A stretch of DNA of 26,111 nt from QFOX01 sp044237845 (GTDB taxonomy: Bacteria; Pseudomonadota; Alphaproteobacteria; Rickettsiales; UBA3002). The stretch spans positions 1 through 26,111 of the forward strand of contig JBIIEL010000029.1 of the NCBI GenBank assembly GCA_044237845.1, given 5' to 3'. A program made the position numbers and the translations under genes. The notes under the pieces were generated by a model. The model was not told the DNA's origin, did not search any database, and worked only from the letters and a program-made list of their open reading frames with translations. Positions 1 through 9,539 of this stretch are shown piece after piece. The stretch's first letter is position 1; each line of letters begins with the position of its first letter.

Positions 1-2
1 GT

Positions 3-1120
<1,118 letters not shown>

Positions 1121-1121
<1 letters not shown>

Positions 1122-1234
1122 TGATGTGTTGTGCAGCCAGATACTCGAACTGTCACCCCGCATTTATTGCGGGGTCTGGCCAGATGCCGCAACAAGTACG
1201 GCATGACAACTCTGGAATGCGGAGGGTGGTATGA
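1121..1234 (+). CDS. short repeat-containing frame between nuoF and nuoG (37 aa, doubtful)
   Basis: A 37-codon frame starts at an ATG sharing one base with the nuoF stop (TGATG). It has a good purine-rich ribosome binding site, AGGGAGGG, at suitable spacing. It reads straight through the palindromic repeat at 1151-1208, giving residues such as NCHPAFIAGSG, and ends in a TGA that overlaps the ATG of the next small ORF (ATGA). Both coupling overlaps are visible in the sequence. Whether a stable peptide is made is unknown. It may only keep ribosomes moving across the repeat, or it may be the remnant of an older gene disrupted by the repeat. No family is recognised. Confidence 0.22.
1151..1208. 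repeat. palindromic intergenic repeat element, 58 bp
   Basis: The element is bounded by TGTCA (1151) and TGACA (1208) in inverted orientation. It contains a CCCCGC/GCGGGG hairpin, then the perfect palindrome TCTGGCCAGA, then a GCCG/CGGC hairpin. The layout resembles dispersed palindromic elements seen in many alphaproteobacterial genomes, and it shares its TGTCA...TGACA boundary with the larger element at 13413-13526. It lies between nuoF and nuoG inside a short translated-looking frame. The mRNA would fold into two hairpins there, which could affect the stability or relative expression of the flanking segments. Family membership is inferred from two copies only. Confidence 0.7.
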
Positions 1235-1410
1235 TGGCTCTTGTTATTGGTTTTTTGATTTACGTTTTGCCAGCTATAGCTGTTCTTGCGGTCTTTGATA
1301 TTCATAGCAAACAGAAGAAAATATCTGAGCATTTAGTAAAATTAGAAGAACGATTGGTTGCTATACAAAATACCCTTGAAGAGAAAAAAAATGCCAACAC
1401 TGAAAATTGA
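1231..1410 (+). CDS. small single-pass membrane protein between nuoF and nuoG (59 aa)
   Basis: This short ORF (start 1231, or the adjacent ATG at 1234) has a strong ribosome binding site, GGAGGG, at 1221-1226. Residues 3-22 are a continuous hydrophobic stretch (LVIGFLIYVLPAIAVLAV) that should span the membrane. Residues 24-59 are charged and look helical or coiled-coil-forming (KKISEHLVKLEERLVAIQNTLEEKK). The 3' end overlaps the start of nuoG by 20 bp in another frame. Base composition is clearly AT-richer than the nuo genes around it. I do not recognise a family. Its position inside the complex I operon suggests co-expression and possibly an accessory or assembly role, but that is inference; it could also be a chance frame. 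Confidence 0.55.
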   Translation: MMALVIGFLIYVLPAIAVLAVFDIHSKQKKISEHLVKLEERLVAIQNTLEEKKNANTEN

Positions 1411-3454
1411 CGGACAGGAAGTTGAATTCACACCGGGCGAGAGCGTCATTCAGGTGTGTGACCGTGCGGGGGTGGAAATTCCACGCTTCTGTTACCATGA
1501 CCGTTTGAAAATCGCAGGCAACTGCCGCATGTGCCTCGTCGAAGTGAAGCCGGGGCCGCCGAAGCCGCAGGCCAGCTGCGCGTTGCCCGCTGCGGATAAA
1601 ATGGAAGTGTTCACCAGCACGCCGATGGTAAAAAAAGCGCGCGAAGGGGTGATGGAATTTCTGCTCATCAACCATCCGCTCGATTGCCCGATCTGCGACC
1701 AGGGCGGCGAGTGCGACCTGCAGGACGAAGCGATGGCCTATGGCACCGGCCATAGCCGCTATGATTTCAGCAAGCGCGCGGTGGAAGAAAAAAACATGGG
1801 CCCGCTGGTGAAAACCACGATGACCCGCTGCATCCACTGCACACGCTGCGTGCGCTTTGTGGATGAGGTGGCGGGTGTGCCCGAAATCGGCGCGCTGGGG
1901 CGCGGCGAGCATATGGAAATCACGAGCTACCTCGAGCGCGCGCTGACCTCGGAAATTTCCGCCAACATTGTGGATCTCTGCCCCGTCGGTGCGCTGACGA
2001 GCAAGCCGTATGCGTTCAACGCGCGGCCGTGGGAGCTTGCGAAAACCGAATCCATCGACGTGATGGACGCGGTGGGCAGCAGCATCCGCATCGACACGCG
2101 CGGCGAGGCGGTGATGCGCATTCTGCCGCGCCTGAACGAAGAAGTGAACGAGGAATGGCTGGGCGATAAGAGCCGCCACGCCTGCGACGGCCTCAAAACC
2201 CAGCGGCTCGACCGCCCGTATGTGCGCAAAAACGGCAAGCTGGTGGAAGCGAGCTGGGGTGAGGCGCTCGGCGTTGTCGCTCAGAAATTCAGCGCGCTGA
2301 AAGGCACTGAGATCGCCGCTGTGGCCGGCAATCTTGCGGATGTGGAAAGCATGCTGGCGCTGAAATACGTGATGGTTGCGCTTGGTTCGCCGAACCTTGA
2401 ATGCCGTCAGGACGGCGCGAAGATCGACGCGGCTGACCGCGCGAGCTACCTCATGAACACCGGCATTGCTGCGCTTGAACAGGCGGATGTGGCGCTGTTC
2501 ATCGGTACCAATATCCGCCATGAAGCGCCGCTTGTGAACACGCGCCTGCGCAAGGCCTATCTGCGTAACGGCATGGTAGCCTATAACATCGGCGCGGCGT
2601 TCGACCTTACCTATCCGGTGAATCAACTGGGAGATAACCCGACTGTGTTGAATGAGATCGCGGCGGGTACGCATGAAGTATCGAAACTGTTAAAAGATGC
2701 GAAGAATCCGCTGATTATCCTCGGCGCTGGTGCATTGGCGCGCAGCGATGGAGCTGCCGTGCTGGCGACGGTGAAGAAACTCGCCTCGACATGCAATGTC
2801 GTGCGTGAGGGCTGGAATGGGTTTAACATGCTGCATTACGCGGCTGCGCGCGTGGGTGCGCTTGATATTGGCTTTGTGCCGCAAGCGGGCGGGCTCGATA
2901 TGGCAGGCATTGTGGATGGCATCAGCAAAAAATCCATCAAGGCCGTTTATCTGCTGGGTGTCGATGAAATCGACATGAGCTATTTCGGTGATGCGTTCGT
3001 GGTTTATCAGGGGCATCATGGCGATATCGGTGCACATCGTGCGGATGTGGTGCTGCCAGGTGCGGCCTATACCGAGAAAACCGCGCTTTATGTTAACACC
3101 GAAGGCCGCGTGCAGGAAGCGCGCCGCGCCGTGTTCCCTCCGGGGCAGGCGGCGGAAGACTGGCAGATACTGTGTATGTTGAGTGAGGTGCTCGGCAAAA
3201 CGCTGGGCTATGCATCGCTGGCGGAATTGCGGGCGCGTTTGGTGCGCGAGTTCCCGCATTTCGCGCAGCGCGATGTGCGCCCGAATGTCACATGGGACGC
3301 GAAAAGCGGCGCGATTGGCACGGTCAAAGCCGAAGGCTTTGATTATCCGATCCGTAACTTTTATATGACTGATCCTATCAGCCGCGCGAGTAAAACCATG
3401 GCGCAATGCAGCGAACTGGCAGTGCGTCATGCGCAAGGGAAAAAAGCAGCATGA
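1391..3454 (+). CDS. nuoG: NADH-quinone oxidoreductase subunit G
   Basis: NuoG is the large iron-sulfur subunit of the complex I peripheral arm and carries electrons from NuoF towards NuoI. With the start at ATG 1391 (MPTLKIDGQE) the protein has 687 residues, the usual size. An in-frame start further upstream at 1358 would add an 11-residue tail that homologues lack. Cluster ligands are visible: 2Fe-2S Cys34, 45, 48 and 63; the His-Cys 4Fe-4S cluster His95, Cys99, 102 and 108; and a second 4Fe-4S cluster Cys147, 150, 153 and 197. The remainder is the molybdopterin-oxidoreductase-like domain, which in this family holds no molybdenum cofactor. The last base triplet TGA overlaps the nuoH ATG (ATGA). 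The ribosome binding site is modest (GAAGAG). Confidence 0.97.
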   Translation: MPTLKIDGQEVEFTPGESVIQVCDRAGVEIPRFCYHDRLKIAGNCRMCLVEVKPGPPKPQASCALPAADKMEVFTSTPMVKKAREGVMEFLLINHPLDCPICDQGGECDLQDEAMAYGTGHSRYDFSKRAVEEKNMGPLVKTTMTRCIHCTRCVRFVDEVAGVPEIGALGRGEHMEITSYLERALTSEISANIVDLCPVGALTSKPYAFNARPWELAKTESIDVMDAVGSSIRIDTRGEAVMRILPRLNEEVNEEWLGDKSRHACDGLKTQRLDRPYVRKNGKLVEASWGEALGVVAQKFSALKGTEIAAVAGNLADVESMLALKYVMVALGSPNLECRQDGAKIDAADRASYLMNTGIAALEQADVALFIGTNIRHEAPLVNTRLRKAYLRNGMVAYNIGAAFDLTYPVNQLGDNPTVLNEIAAGTHEVSKLLKDAKNPLIILGAGALARSDGAAVLATVKKLASTCNVVREGWNGFNMLHYAAARVGALDIGFVPQAGGLDMAGIVDGISKKSIKAVYLLGVDEIDMSYFGDAFVVYQGHHGDIGAHRADVVLPGAAYTEKTALYVNTEGRVQEARRAVFPPGQAAEDWQILCMLSEVLGKTLGYASLAELRARLVREFPHFAQRDVRPNVTWDAKSGAIGTVKAEGFDYPIRNFYMTDPISRASKTMAQCSELAVRHAQGKKAA

Positions 3455-4482
3455 GTGAATTTTTGCAGAGTGACTTTTGGCTAACGATTCTTCTGCCGCT
3501 GCTGACGGTGGTTGGTAAAATTCTGCTAGTCACCGTGCCTCTACTGATTTCGATGGCGATGCTGACCTATGCCGAGCGCAAGGTAATTGCGGCGATGCAG
3601 CTGCGCCGCGGCCCCAACGTGGTCGGTCCGTTCGGACTGCTCCAGCCTTTTGCGGATGGCCTGAAACTCTTCATGAAAGAGACGATTATTCCCACCAAAT
3701 CCAACCGCGTGATGTTCATGCTCGCGCCGATGATTACGTTCGCCCTCGCGCTGCTCGGTTGGGCGGTGATTCCGTTCTCGGAGGATTTTGTTATCGCTAA
3801 CCTCAATGTCGGCGTGCTGTACCTGTTCGCGATTTCGTCGCTCGGGGTGTATGGCATCATCATCTCCGGCTGGGCGAGCAACTCGAAATACGCCTTCCTC
3901 GGCGCTATCCGCAGCAGTGCGCAAATGGTCAGCTACGAGGTGAGCATCGGTCTGGTGATCATCACCGTACTACTCTGTGTAGGCTCGCTCAACTTAGGTG
4001 ATATTGTGCGTGCGCAGGCGGGCGGCATTAGCCACTGGTATGCGTTCTCTGGCCTGTTGCCGATGTTTGTGGTGTTTTTCATTTCCGGCCTTGCAGAGAC
4101 CAACCGTCTGCCGTTCGACTTGCCCGAGGCAGAGGGCGAGCTGGTGGCGGGCTATAACGTGGAATATTCCTCGATGGCGTTCGCGCTGTTCTTCCTCGGC
4201 GAGTATATGAATATGATGTTGATGGGGGCAATGACGGCCATCCTCTTCCTCGGCGGGTGGCATGCGCCGGTCGAGGCGTTGGCGTTTATTCCAGGGCCCA
4301 TCTGGCTCATTCTCAAAATCTGCTTCTGCATGTTTGTCTTCTTGTGGGTGCGCGCAACCTTTCCGCGCTACCGCTACGACCAGCTGATGCGTCTGGGCTG
4401 GAAAGTCTTCCTGCCGCTGTCGCTGCTGTGGGTGGTGCTGACCGCGGGCTATCTTGTTTACACCAATACGTTACCGCAATAG
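3451..4482 (+). CDS. nuoH: NADH-quinone oxidoreductase subunit H
   Basis: NuoH is the membrane subunit (ND1 homologue) that forms most of the quinone chamber at the junction with the peripheral arm. The start chosen is ATG 3451 (MSEFLQSDFW), which overlaps the nuoG stop by 4 bp and gives 343 residues, a normal length; a frame start at 3406 lies inside nuoG and is unlikely. Family signatures are AERKVIAAMQLRRGPN near the N terminus and ETNRLPFDLPEAEGELVAGY in the middle, the conserved acidic loop lining the quinone site. About eight hydrophobic segments can be seen. A purine-rich AAGGGA upstream may serve as ribosome binding site. Confidence 0.96.
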   Translation: MSEFLQSDFWLTILLPLLTVVGKILLVTVPLLISMAMLTYAERKVIAAMQLRRGPNVVGPFGLLQPFADGLKLFMKETIIPTKSNRVMFMLAPMITFALALLGWAVIPFSEDFVIANLNVGVLYLFAISSLGVYGIIISGWASNSKYAFLGAIRSSAQMVSYEVSIGLVIITVLLCVGSLNLGDIVRAQAGGISHWYAFSGLLPMFVVFFISGLAETNRLPFDLPEAEGELVAGYNVEYSSMAFALFFLGEYMNMMLMGAMTAILFLGGWHAPVEALAFIPGPIWLILKICFCMFVFLWVRATFPRYRYDQLMRLGWKVFLPLSLLWVVLTAGYLVYTNTLPQ

Positions 4483-4488
4483 GGATTT

Positions 4489-4980
4489 ATGGCATCGCTT
4501 CGACTTCTTACGCGCTCGTTTCTACTGACGGAATTGCTCTCAGGTATGGCGCTGACGCTGAAATATTTCTTCACCCGCTCGTCGGTGACGATCAACTACC
4601 CGTATGAGAAGGGCCCGCTTTCTCCGCGCTTCCGTGGCGAGCATGCGCTGCGCCGCTACGCCAATGGCGAGGAACGCTGCATTGCGTGCAAACTGTGCGA
4701 GGCGATCTGCCCGGCGCAGGCGATTACGATTGAAGCTGAAACGCGTGACGACGGCTCGCGCCGCACCACACGCTACGATATTGATATGACAAAATGTATC
4801 TACTGCGGTTTCTGTCAGGAAGCCTGCCCGGTGGATGCGATTGTGGAGGGGCCGAATTTCGAATACGCCACTGAAACCCGTGAAGAATTATTCTACGATA
4901 AAGCAAAACTGCTCGCCAATGGCGACCGCTGGGAACCGGCCATTGCCGCGAACCTCGCTGCAGATGCGCCGTATCGGTAA
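4489..4980 (+). CDS. nuoI: NADH-quinone oxidoreductase subunit I
   Basis: NuoI carries clusters N6a and N6b and delivers electrons to N2 and quinone. At 163 residues it matches the alphaproteobacterial/mitochondrial TYKY type. Two ferredoxin motifs are complete: Cys64, 67, 70 and 74 (CIACKLCEAICP), and Cys103, 106, 109 and 113 (CIYCGFCQEACP). The N terminus (residues 1-30) is the amphipathic region that lies along the membrane. The start at 4489 follows AGGG at about 6 bases, and the gap after nuoH is 6 bp. The C terminus with EELFYDKAKLLANGDRWE is typical for the family. Confidence 0.97.
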   Translation: MASLRLLTRSFLLTELLSGMALTLKYFFTRSSVTINYPYEKGPLSPRFRGEHALRRYANGEERCIACKLCEAICPAQAITIEAETRDDGSRRTTRYDIDMTKCIYCGFCQEACPVDAIVEGPNFEYATETREELFYDKAKLLANGDRWEPAIAANLAADAPYR

Positions 4981-4994
4981 TAGGGAAACACACT

Positions 4995-5615
4995 ATGCTC
5001 GCTGACATCACGTCGATTCTGTTCTATGTCTTCTCTGGTATCCTTGTGATGTCAGCACTCGCGGTGGTTTCCGCTCGTAACCCGGTGCATTCAGTGTTTT
5101 TCTTGATTCTGGCTTTCTTCAACGCCGCGGGGTTGTTTGTGCTGCTCGGCGCGGAATATATCGCAATGACGCTGGTGGTGGTCTATGTCGGCGCTGTTAT
5201 GGTGCTGTTCCTGTTCGTGGTGATGATGCTTAATATCAATTTTGAGAAGCTACGCGCAGGATTCATCAGCTACTTGCCGATGGGAATTCTGGTGGCGGTG
5301 GTACTGTTCCTCGAGATTGGCTCACTGCTTTATCTTTCCATTTTAAAGCCCGCGACGGTGGCAGGTGCGGCACTGCCGATTCCGGACCCCGCGAGCGTCA
5401 GCAATGCTCACGCTATCGGCATGGTGCTCTATACCAATTACCTCATCGCCTTCCAGATTGCGGGCGTGATTCTGCTGGTGGCTATGATTGGGGCGATTGT
5501 GCTGACGCTGCGGCATCGCCCCGGCGTGAAGCGGCAGAATATTACCAAGCAACTCTCGCGTACCCGCGAGCAAGCAGTACAACTTGTCAATCCCAAGTCG
5601 GGCGAGGGGATTTAA
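4995..5615 (+). CDS. nuoJ: NADH-quinone oxidoreductase subunit J
   Basis: NuoJ (ND6 homologue) is a membrane subunit with five transmembrane helices, one of which contains the conserved pi-bulge involved in coupling. The 206-residue product shows NPVHSVFFLILAFFNAAGLF and EYIAMTLVVVYVGAVMVLFLFVVMML, the family hallmark helices. The C-terminal 30 residues are hydrophilic and basic. The start at 4995 is preceded by TAGGGAAA, which overlaps the end of nuoI. It is separated from nuoI by 14 bp and from the chosen nuoK start by 1 bp. Confidence 0.95.
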   Translation: MLADITSILFYVFSGILVMSALAVVSARNPVHSVFFLILAFFNAAGLFVLLGAEYIAMTLVVVYVGAVMVLFLFVVMMLNINFEKLRAGFISYLPMGILVAVVLFLEIGSLLYLSILKPATVAGAALPIPDPASVSNAHAIGMVLYTNYLIAFQIAGVILLVAMIGAIVLTLRHRPGVKRQNITKQLSRTREQAVQLVNPKSGEGI

Positions 5616-5616
5616 C

Positions 5617-5973
5617 ATGGAAGAAATCGCAACCAACACCATGGTGATGAACCATGTGCTCTATGGTAGCATTACCATCACCCATTATGTGATGCTGGCG
5701 ACTCTGCTCTTTGTCATCGGCGTGGCGGGGATTTTCCTGAACCGTAAGAACATCATTACCATCCTCATGTCGGTGGAGTTGATGCTGCTCGCGGTCAACA
5801 TCAACTTCGTGGCCTTCTCCGTGCAGCTTGGCGATCTGGTGGGGCAGGTGTTCACCATGTTCGTGCTGACGGTGGCAGCGGCAGAGGCAGCGATTGGCCT
5901 TGCGATTCTCGTCGTCTATTTCCGCAACCGCGCGACCATTGATGTCGACGATATTTCAAGCTTGAGAGGGTAG
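5617..5973 (+). CDS. nuoK: NADH-quinone oxidoreductase subunit K
   Basis: NuoK (ND4L homologue) is a small three-helix antiporter-like membrane subunit. The core THYVMLATLLFVIGVAGIFLNRKN, with the conserved membrane glutamates in SVELMLLAVN and AAAEAAIGLA, is intact. ATG 5617 was chosen because GAGGGG lies 6 bases upstream and it begins 1 bp after the nuoJ stop; this gives 118 residues. The family is usually near 101-102, so there would be an N-terminal extension of about 16 residues (MEEIATNTMVMNHVLY). Starts at 5641 or 5647 would shorten it. An earlier in-frame start at 5584 lies inside nuoJ and is rejected. Confidence 0.94.
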   Translation: MEEIATNTMVMNHVLYGSITITHYVMLATLLFVIGVAGIFLNRKNIITILMSVELMLLAVNINFVAFSVQLGDLVGQVFTMFVLTVAAAEAAIGLAILVVYFRNRATIDVDDISSLRG

Positions 5974-5976
5974 GCG

Positions 5977-7926
5977 ATGCTGTCACTGAACGAGATGATT
6001 ATCGCGACCGTCTTCCTGCCGCTGTTCGGCGCGCTGATGTCTGGCCTGTTCGTGCGCAATATCGGCGACAGTCGCGCACAGATCATCACCTGCGTGCCGA
6101 TGGTGCTCTCGGCGCTTCTCGCGCTTGTCGTGTTCCTGCGCGTGACGGGCTATGGCCTCGCCCTTGATATTCCGCTCAGCGATTGGATTGTTTCCGGTGA
6201 TTTCAAAAGCAGCTGGGCGCTCAAGGTTGACGCGCTGACGGCGATCATGCTGGTGCTCGTCACATGGGTGGCGGCTATCGTGCATATCTACTCTGTCGGC
6301 TATATGAGCCATGACGACCATAAGCCGCGCTTCATGAGCTATCTCTCGCTGTTTACCTTCAGCATGTTGATGCTGGTGACCAGCAACAATTTCATCCAGC
6401 TTTTCTTCGGTTGGGAAGGGGTTGGGCTGTGCTCCTATCTGCTCATCGGGTTCTGGTTTAAAAAGCAAACGGCCGGTGCCGCGGCAATGAAGGCGTTCAT
6501 CGTCAACCGCGTGGGCGATTTTGGCTTTGCGCTCGGCATTGCAGCGATTTTCCTGGTGTTTGGCTCGGTGGATTTCGCGACTGTGTTCGCCTCGGCCGCG
6601 GCGCTTCAGCCGGGTGCGGCATTTAGCTTCCTCGGCCTCAATTTCCCGTTGATGGATACGATTTGCCTGTTGCTCTTCATGGGCGCTATGGGGAAATCTG
6701 CCCAGTTCCTGCTGCATACCTGGTTGCCGGACGCGATGGAGGGGCCGACGCCGGTTTCCGCACTCATCCACGCGGCAACGATGGTGACCGCGGGCGTGTT
6801 CATGCTCGCGCGATGCTCGCCACTGTTTGAACTAGCGCCGACGGCGCTGATGGTCGTCACCTATGTGGGGGCGATCACCGCGATTTTTGCGGCATCCGTT
6901 GGCCTCGTGCAGAACGACATTAAACGCGTGATTGCGTATTCCACCTGTTCGCAGTTGGGCTATATGATTTTTGCCTGCGGCGTTTCGGCCTATGATGCGG
7001 CGGTGTTCCATCTCTTCACGCACGGATTCTTCAAGGCGCTGCTGTTCCTCGGCGCGGGCTCGGTGATTCATGCGATGAGCGGTGAACAGGACATGCGCAA
7101 CATGGGCGGTATCTGGCGCAAAATTCCCTATACCTATGCATTCATGTGGATCGGGTCGTTGGCGCTTGCGGGCGTGCCATATTTCGCCGGATATTTCTCG
7201 AAGGATGCCATTCTGGAGATGGCTTATCTCAACGGCAGCACGCATGGCATGGTGGCGTTCTGGATGGGGATTTTTGCGGCCGGTATGACGGCGTTCTACT
7301 CGTGGCGTCTGCTGTTCATGACCTTCCACGGCACGCCGCGTGCGAGTGCAGAGGTGATGAGCCATGTGCATGAGTCGCCACGTATTATGCTGTTGCCGCT
7401 GCTGCCGCTCGTGTTCGGTGCGTTGTTCATCGGTGCGATTGCGTATTACGGCTGGGGCATTCTCGACCATTCTGCCCATTTCTGGGGCAACGCGCTGACG
7501 CTGCCACATGCGGAGCATCACCATGTGCCGTTCTGGGTGTTGGCGTTGCCACTGGTGGTGGTGGCGAGCGGGATTGCGCTTTCGTACCTGTTCTATATCA
7601 AACGTCCGGAGCTGCCGGTAATGCTGAAGATGCGCTTCGGTGGCCTTTACCGCTTCCTGCTCAACAAATGGTATTTCGACGAGCTCTATGACCGCCTGTT
7701 TGTGCGCTTCGCGTTGAGTGAAGGCCGCAGCATGTGGAAATTCTGGGACACCAAGGTGATCGATGGCTGCGGGCCAAACGGCGCAGCCTTCATCAGCCGT
7801 ATTTTCGCTGCGCGCACCAGCGCGTTGCAAACCGGGTTTTTGTATAATTATGCCTTCGCGATGCTGATTGGCTTGATGGTGCTCATCGGCTGGCTGGTGA
7901 TTTCGGTTATGGGGTGGTCGTTATGA
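5977..7926 (+). CDS. nuoL: NADH-quinone oxidoreductase subunit L
   Basis: NuoL (ND5 homologue) is the distal antiporter-like proton-pumping subunit, with the long lateral helix HL running along the membrane arm. The 649-residue length is typical. Seen in order are the helix with GWEGVGLCSYLLIGFW (conserved Glu), the MGKSAQFLLHTWLPDAMEGPTPV motif with the conserved Lys, SALIHAATMVTAG, KRVIAYSTCSQLGYMIFA, and HLFTHGFFKALLFLGAGS. A GAGAGGG ribosome binding site overlaps the end of nuoK, and the gap is 3 bp. The stop overlaps the nuoM ATG by 4 bp. Confidence 0.97.
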   Translation: MLSLNEMIIATVFLPLFGALMSGLFVRNIGDSRAQIITCVPMVLSALLALVVFLRVTGYGLALDIPLSDWIVSGDFKSSWALKVDALTAIMLVLVTWVAAIVHIYSVGYMSHDDHKPRFMSYLSLFTFSMLMLVTSNNFIQLFFGWEGVGLCSYLLIGFWFKKQTAGAAAMKAFIVNRVGDFGFALGIAAIFLVFGSVDFATVFASAAALQPGAAFSFLGLNFPLMDTICLLLFMGAMGKSAQFLLHTWLPDAMEGPTPVSALIHAATMVTAGVFMLARCSPLFELAPTALMVVTYVGAITAIFAASVGLVQNDIKRVIAYSTCSQLGYMIFACGVSAYDAAVFHLFTHGFFKALLFLGAGSVIHAMSGEQDMRNMGGIWRKIPYTYAFMWIGSLALAGVPYFAGYFSKDAILEMAYLNGSTHGMVAFWMGIFAAGMTAFYSWRLLFMTFHGTPRASAEVMSHVHESPRIMLLPLLPLVFGALFIGAIAYYGWGILDHSAHFWGNALTLPHAEHHHVPFWVLALPLVVVASGIALSYLFYIKRPELPVMLKMRFGGLYRFLLNKWYFDELYDRLFVRFALSEGRSMWKFWDTKVIDGCGPNGAAFISRIFAARTSALQTGFLYNYAFAMLIGLMVLIGWLVISVMGWSL

Positions 7927-9539
7927 GTCCTATTCTCACCTCGCTGATTCTGGTGCCGCTGGTGGCGGCGGTGGTCACGTATTTCAGCGGTCGCCACGCT
8001 GTGCATGGCGCGACTGCGGCGCGCTGGGTGGCACTGATTGCAACGGTGGCGACATTCCTCCTTTCGCTGACGTTGTTCTCCGGGTTCGACGCGGCGAAGG
8101 AAGGCTTCCAGTTTGTCGAGAAGGCTCCGTGGTTCGTGGGCTATGACATCAACTACCATCTCGGGATCGACGGCATTTCGCTGTGGCTGGTGGTGCTCAC
8201 CACCTTCCTGATGCCGATTTGCGTGCTGTGCAGCTGGCAGTCCGTCGACAAGCGCGTGGGTGAATTCATGGCGCTGTTCCTCATCCTCGAGGCGCTGCTC
8301 ATCGGCACCTTTGTGGCGCTCGATTTGCTGCTATTCTATCTCTTCTTCGAGGCGGTGCTGATTCCGATGTATCTCATCATCGGAATCTGGGGGGGACAGA
8401 ACCGCATCTACGCGGCGTATAAATTCTTCCTCTACACGCTGGCGGGCTCGGTGCTGTTTCTGCTCGCGTTGCTCTATCTGTTCTTCACCTTCAACACGAC
8501 CGACATTCCGACCCTGATGGCGCAGGCACCAAGCCTCGGTCTGCCGGTGCAGAAATGGCTGTGGCTCGCGCTTTTCGCCAGCTTTGCGGTGAAGGTGCCG
8601 ATGTGGCCGTTTCATACCTGGTTGCCGGATGCGCACGTGCAAGCGCCCACCGCAGGCTCGGTGATCCTGGCGGGCGTGCTGCTGAAACTTGGGGCGTATG
8701 GTTTCATCCGCTTCTCGCTGCCGATGCTGCCGGAAGCCTCGCATTACTTTGCGGATTTCGTGTTTGCCCTCAGCGTGGTGGCGGTGATTTATACCTCGCT
8801 GGTCGCGCTGGTGCAGGAGGATATGAAAAAGCTGATCGCATATTCCTCCGTCGCGCATATGGGCTTTGTGACGCTGGGCATTTTCAGTTTCACCCAGCAG
8901 GGGCTGGATGGCGCGATGTTCCAGATGGTGAGCCACGGTGTCGTTTCAGGCGCGTTGTTCCTCTGCGTCGGTGTCGTCTATGACCGTATGCACACCCGCG
9001 AAATTGCACAATATGGTGGCGCTGCGAATGTGATGCCGTATTTCGCGGCGTTCTTCATGGTATTCACCATGGCTTCGGCAGGGCTTCCCGCTACATCCGG
9101 CTTCGTGGGCGAGATTCTGGTGATTGTCGGCACCTATCAGGCTGCGCCTTGGGCGGCGATGCTGGCGGCAACGGGGCTGGTGCTCGGCGCGGCCTATATG
9201 CTCTGGCTCTATCGCCGTGTCATGTTCGGCGAAATTACCAACCCGCACGTGGCAGAAATGACAGATGCCAACCACCGCGAATGGCTCTACTTCGTGCCGC
9301 TTGTGATTACGGTCATCTGGTTAGGCGTGCACCCGACGGTGATTACCAAAGACACCTCGCCGGCGCTGAAGCGCGTCATCGCGCAGGTGATGCATCCGGC
9401 GCAAGTCGCGGCTGAGGCACCTGAGCTGGTGACGGAGGAAGCGACGCCTGCGGCGGAACTGCCTGCTGTCGAGGGTGAGGCAGCTGTTCCGGCCGAAGTG
9501 CCCGCGAAACACGCCCCAACATCTACGGAGACGAAATGA
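7923..9539 (+). CDS. nuoM: NADH-quinone oxidoreductase subunit M, with Ala/Glu/Pro-rich tail
   Basis: NuoM (ND4 homologue) is a proton-pumping antiporter-like subunit. ATG 7923 overlaps the nuoL stop (ATGA) and gives 538 residues; a GTG at 7914 in the same frame is also possible but less likely. Conserved pieces are FFEAVLIPMYLIIGIWGG with the pumping Glu, KVPMWPFHTWLPDAHVQAPT, and MKKLIAYSSVAHMGFVTLGI. Most family members end near 500-510 residues. Here the last 47 or so residues (nt 9396-9536) are a hydrophilic tail rich in Ala, Glu and Pro, with no membrane character, probably disordered. The stop overlaps the nuoN ATG by 4 bp. Confidence 0.96.
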   Translation: MSPILTSLILVPLVAAVVTYFSGRHAVHGATAARWVALIATVATFLLSLTLFSGFDAAKEGFQFVEKAPWFVGYDINYHLGIDGISLWLVVLTTFLMPICVLCSWQSVDKRVGEFMALFLILEALLIGTFVALDLLLFYLFFEAVLIPMYLIIGIWGGQNRIYAAYKFFLYTLAGSVLFLLALLYLFFTFNTTDIPTLMAQAPSLGLPVQKWLWLALFASFAVKVPMWPFHTWLPDAHVQAPTAGSVILAGVLLKLGAYGFIRFSLPMLPEASHYFADFVFALSVVAVIYTSLVALVQEDMKKLIAYSSVAHMGFVTLGIFSFTQQGLDGAMFQMVSHGVVSGALFLCVGVVYDRMHTREIAQYGGAANVMPYFAAFFMVFTMASAGLPATSGFVGEILVIVGTYQAAPWAAMLAATGLVLGAAYMLWLYRRVMFGEITNPHVAEMTDANHREWLYFVPLVITVIWLGVHPTVITKDTSPALKRVIAQVMHPAQVAAEAPELVTEEATPAAELPAVEGEAAVPAEVPAKHAPTSTETK

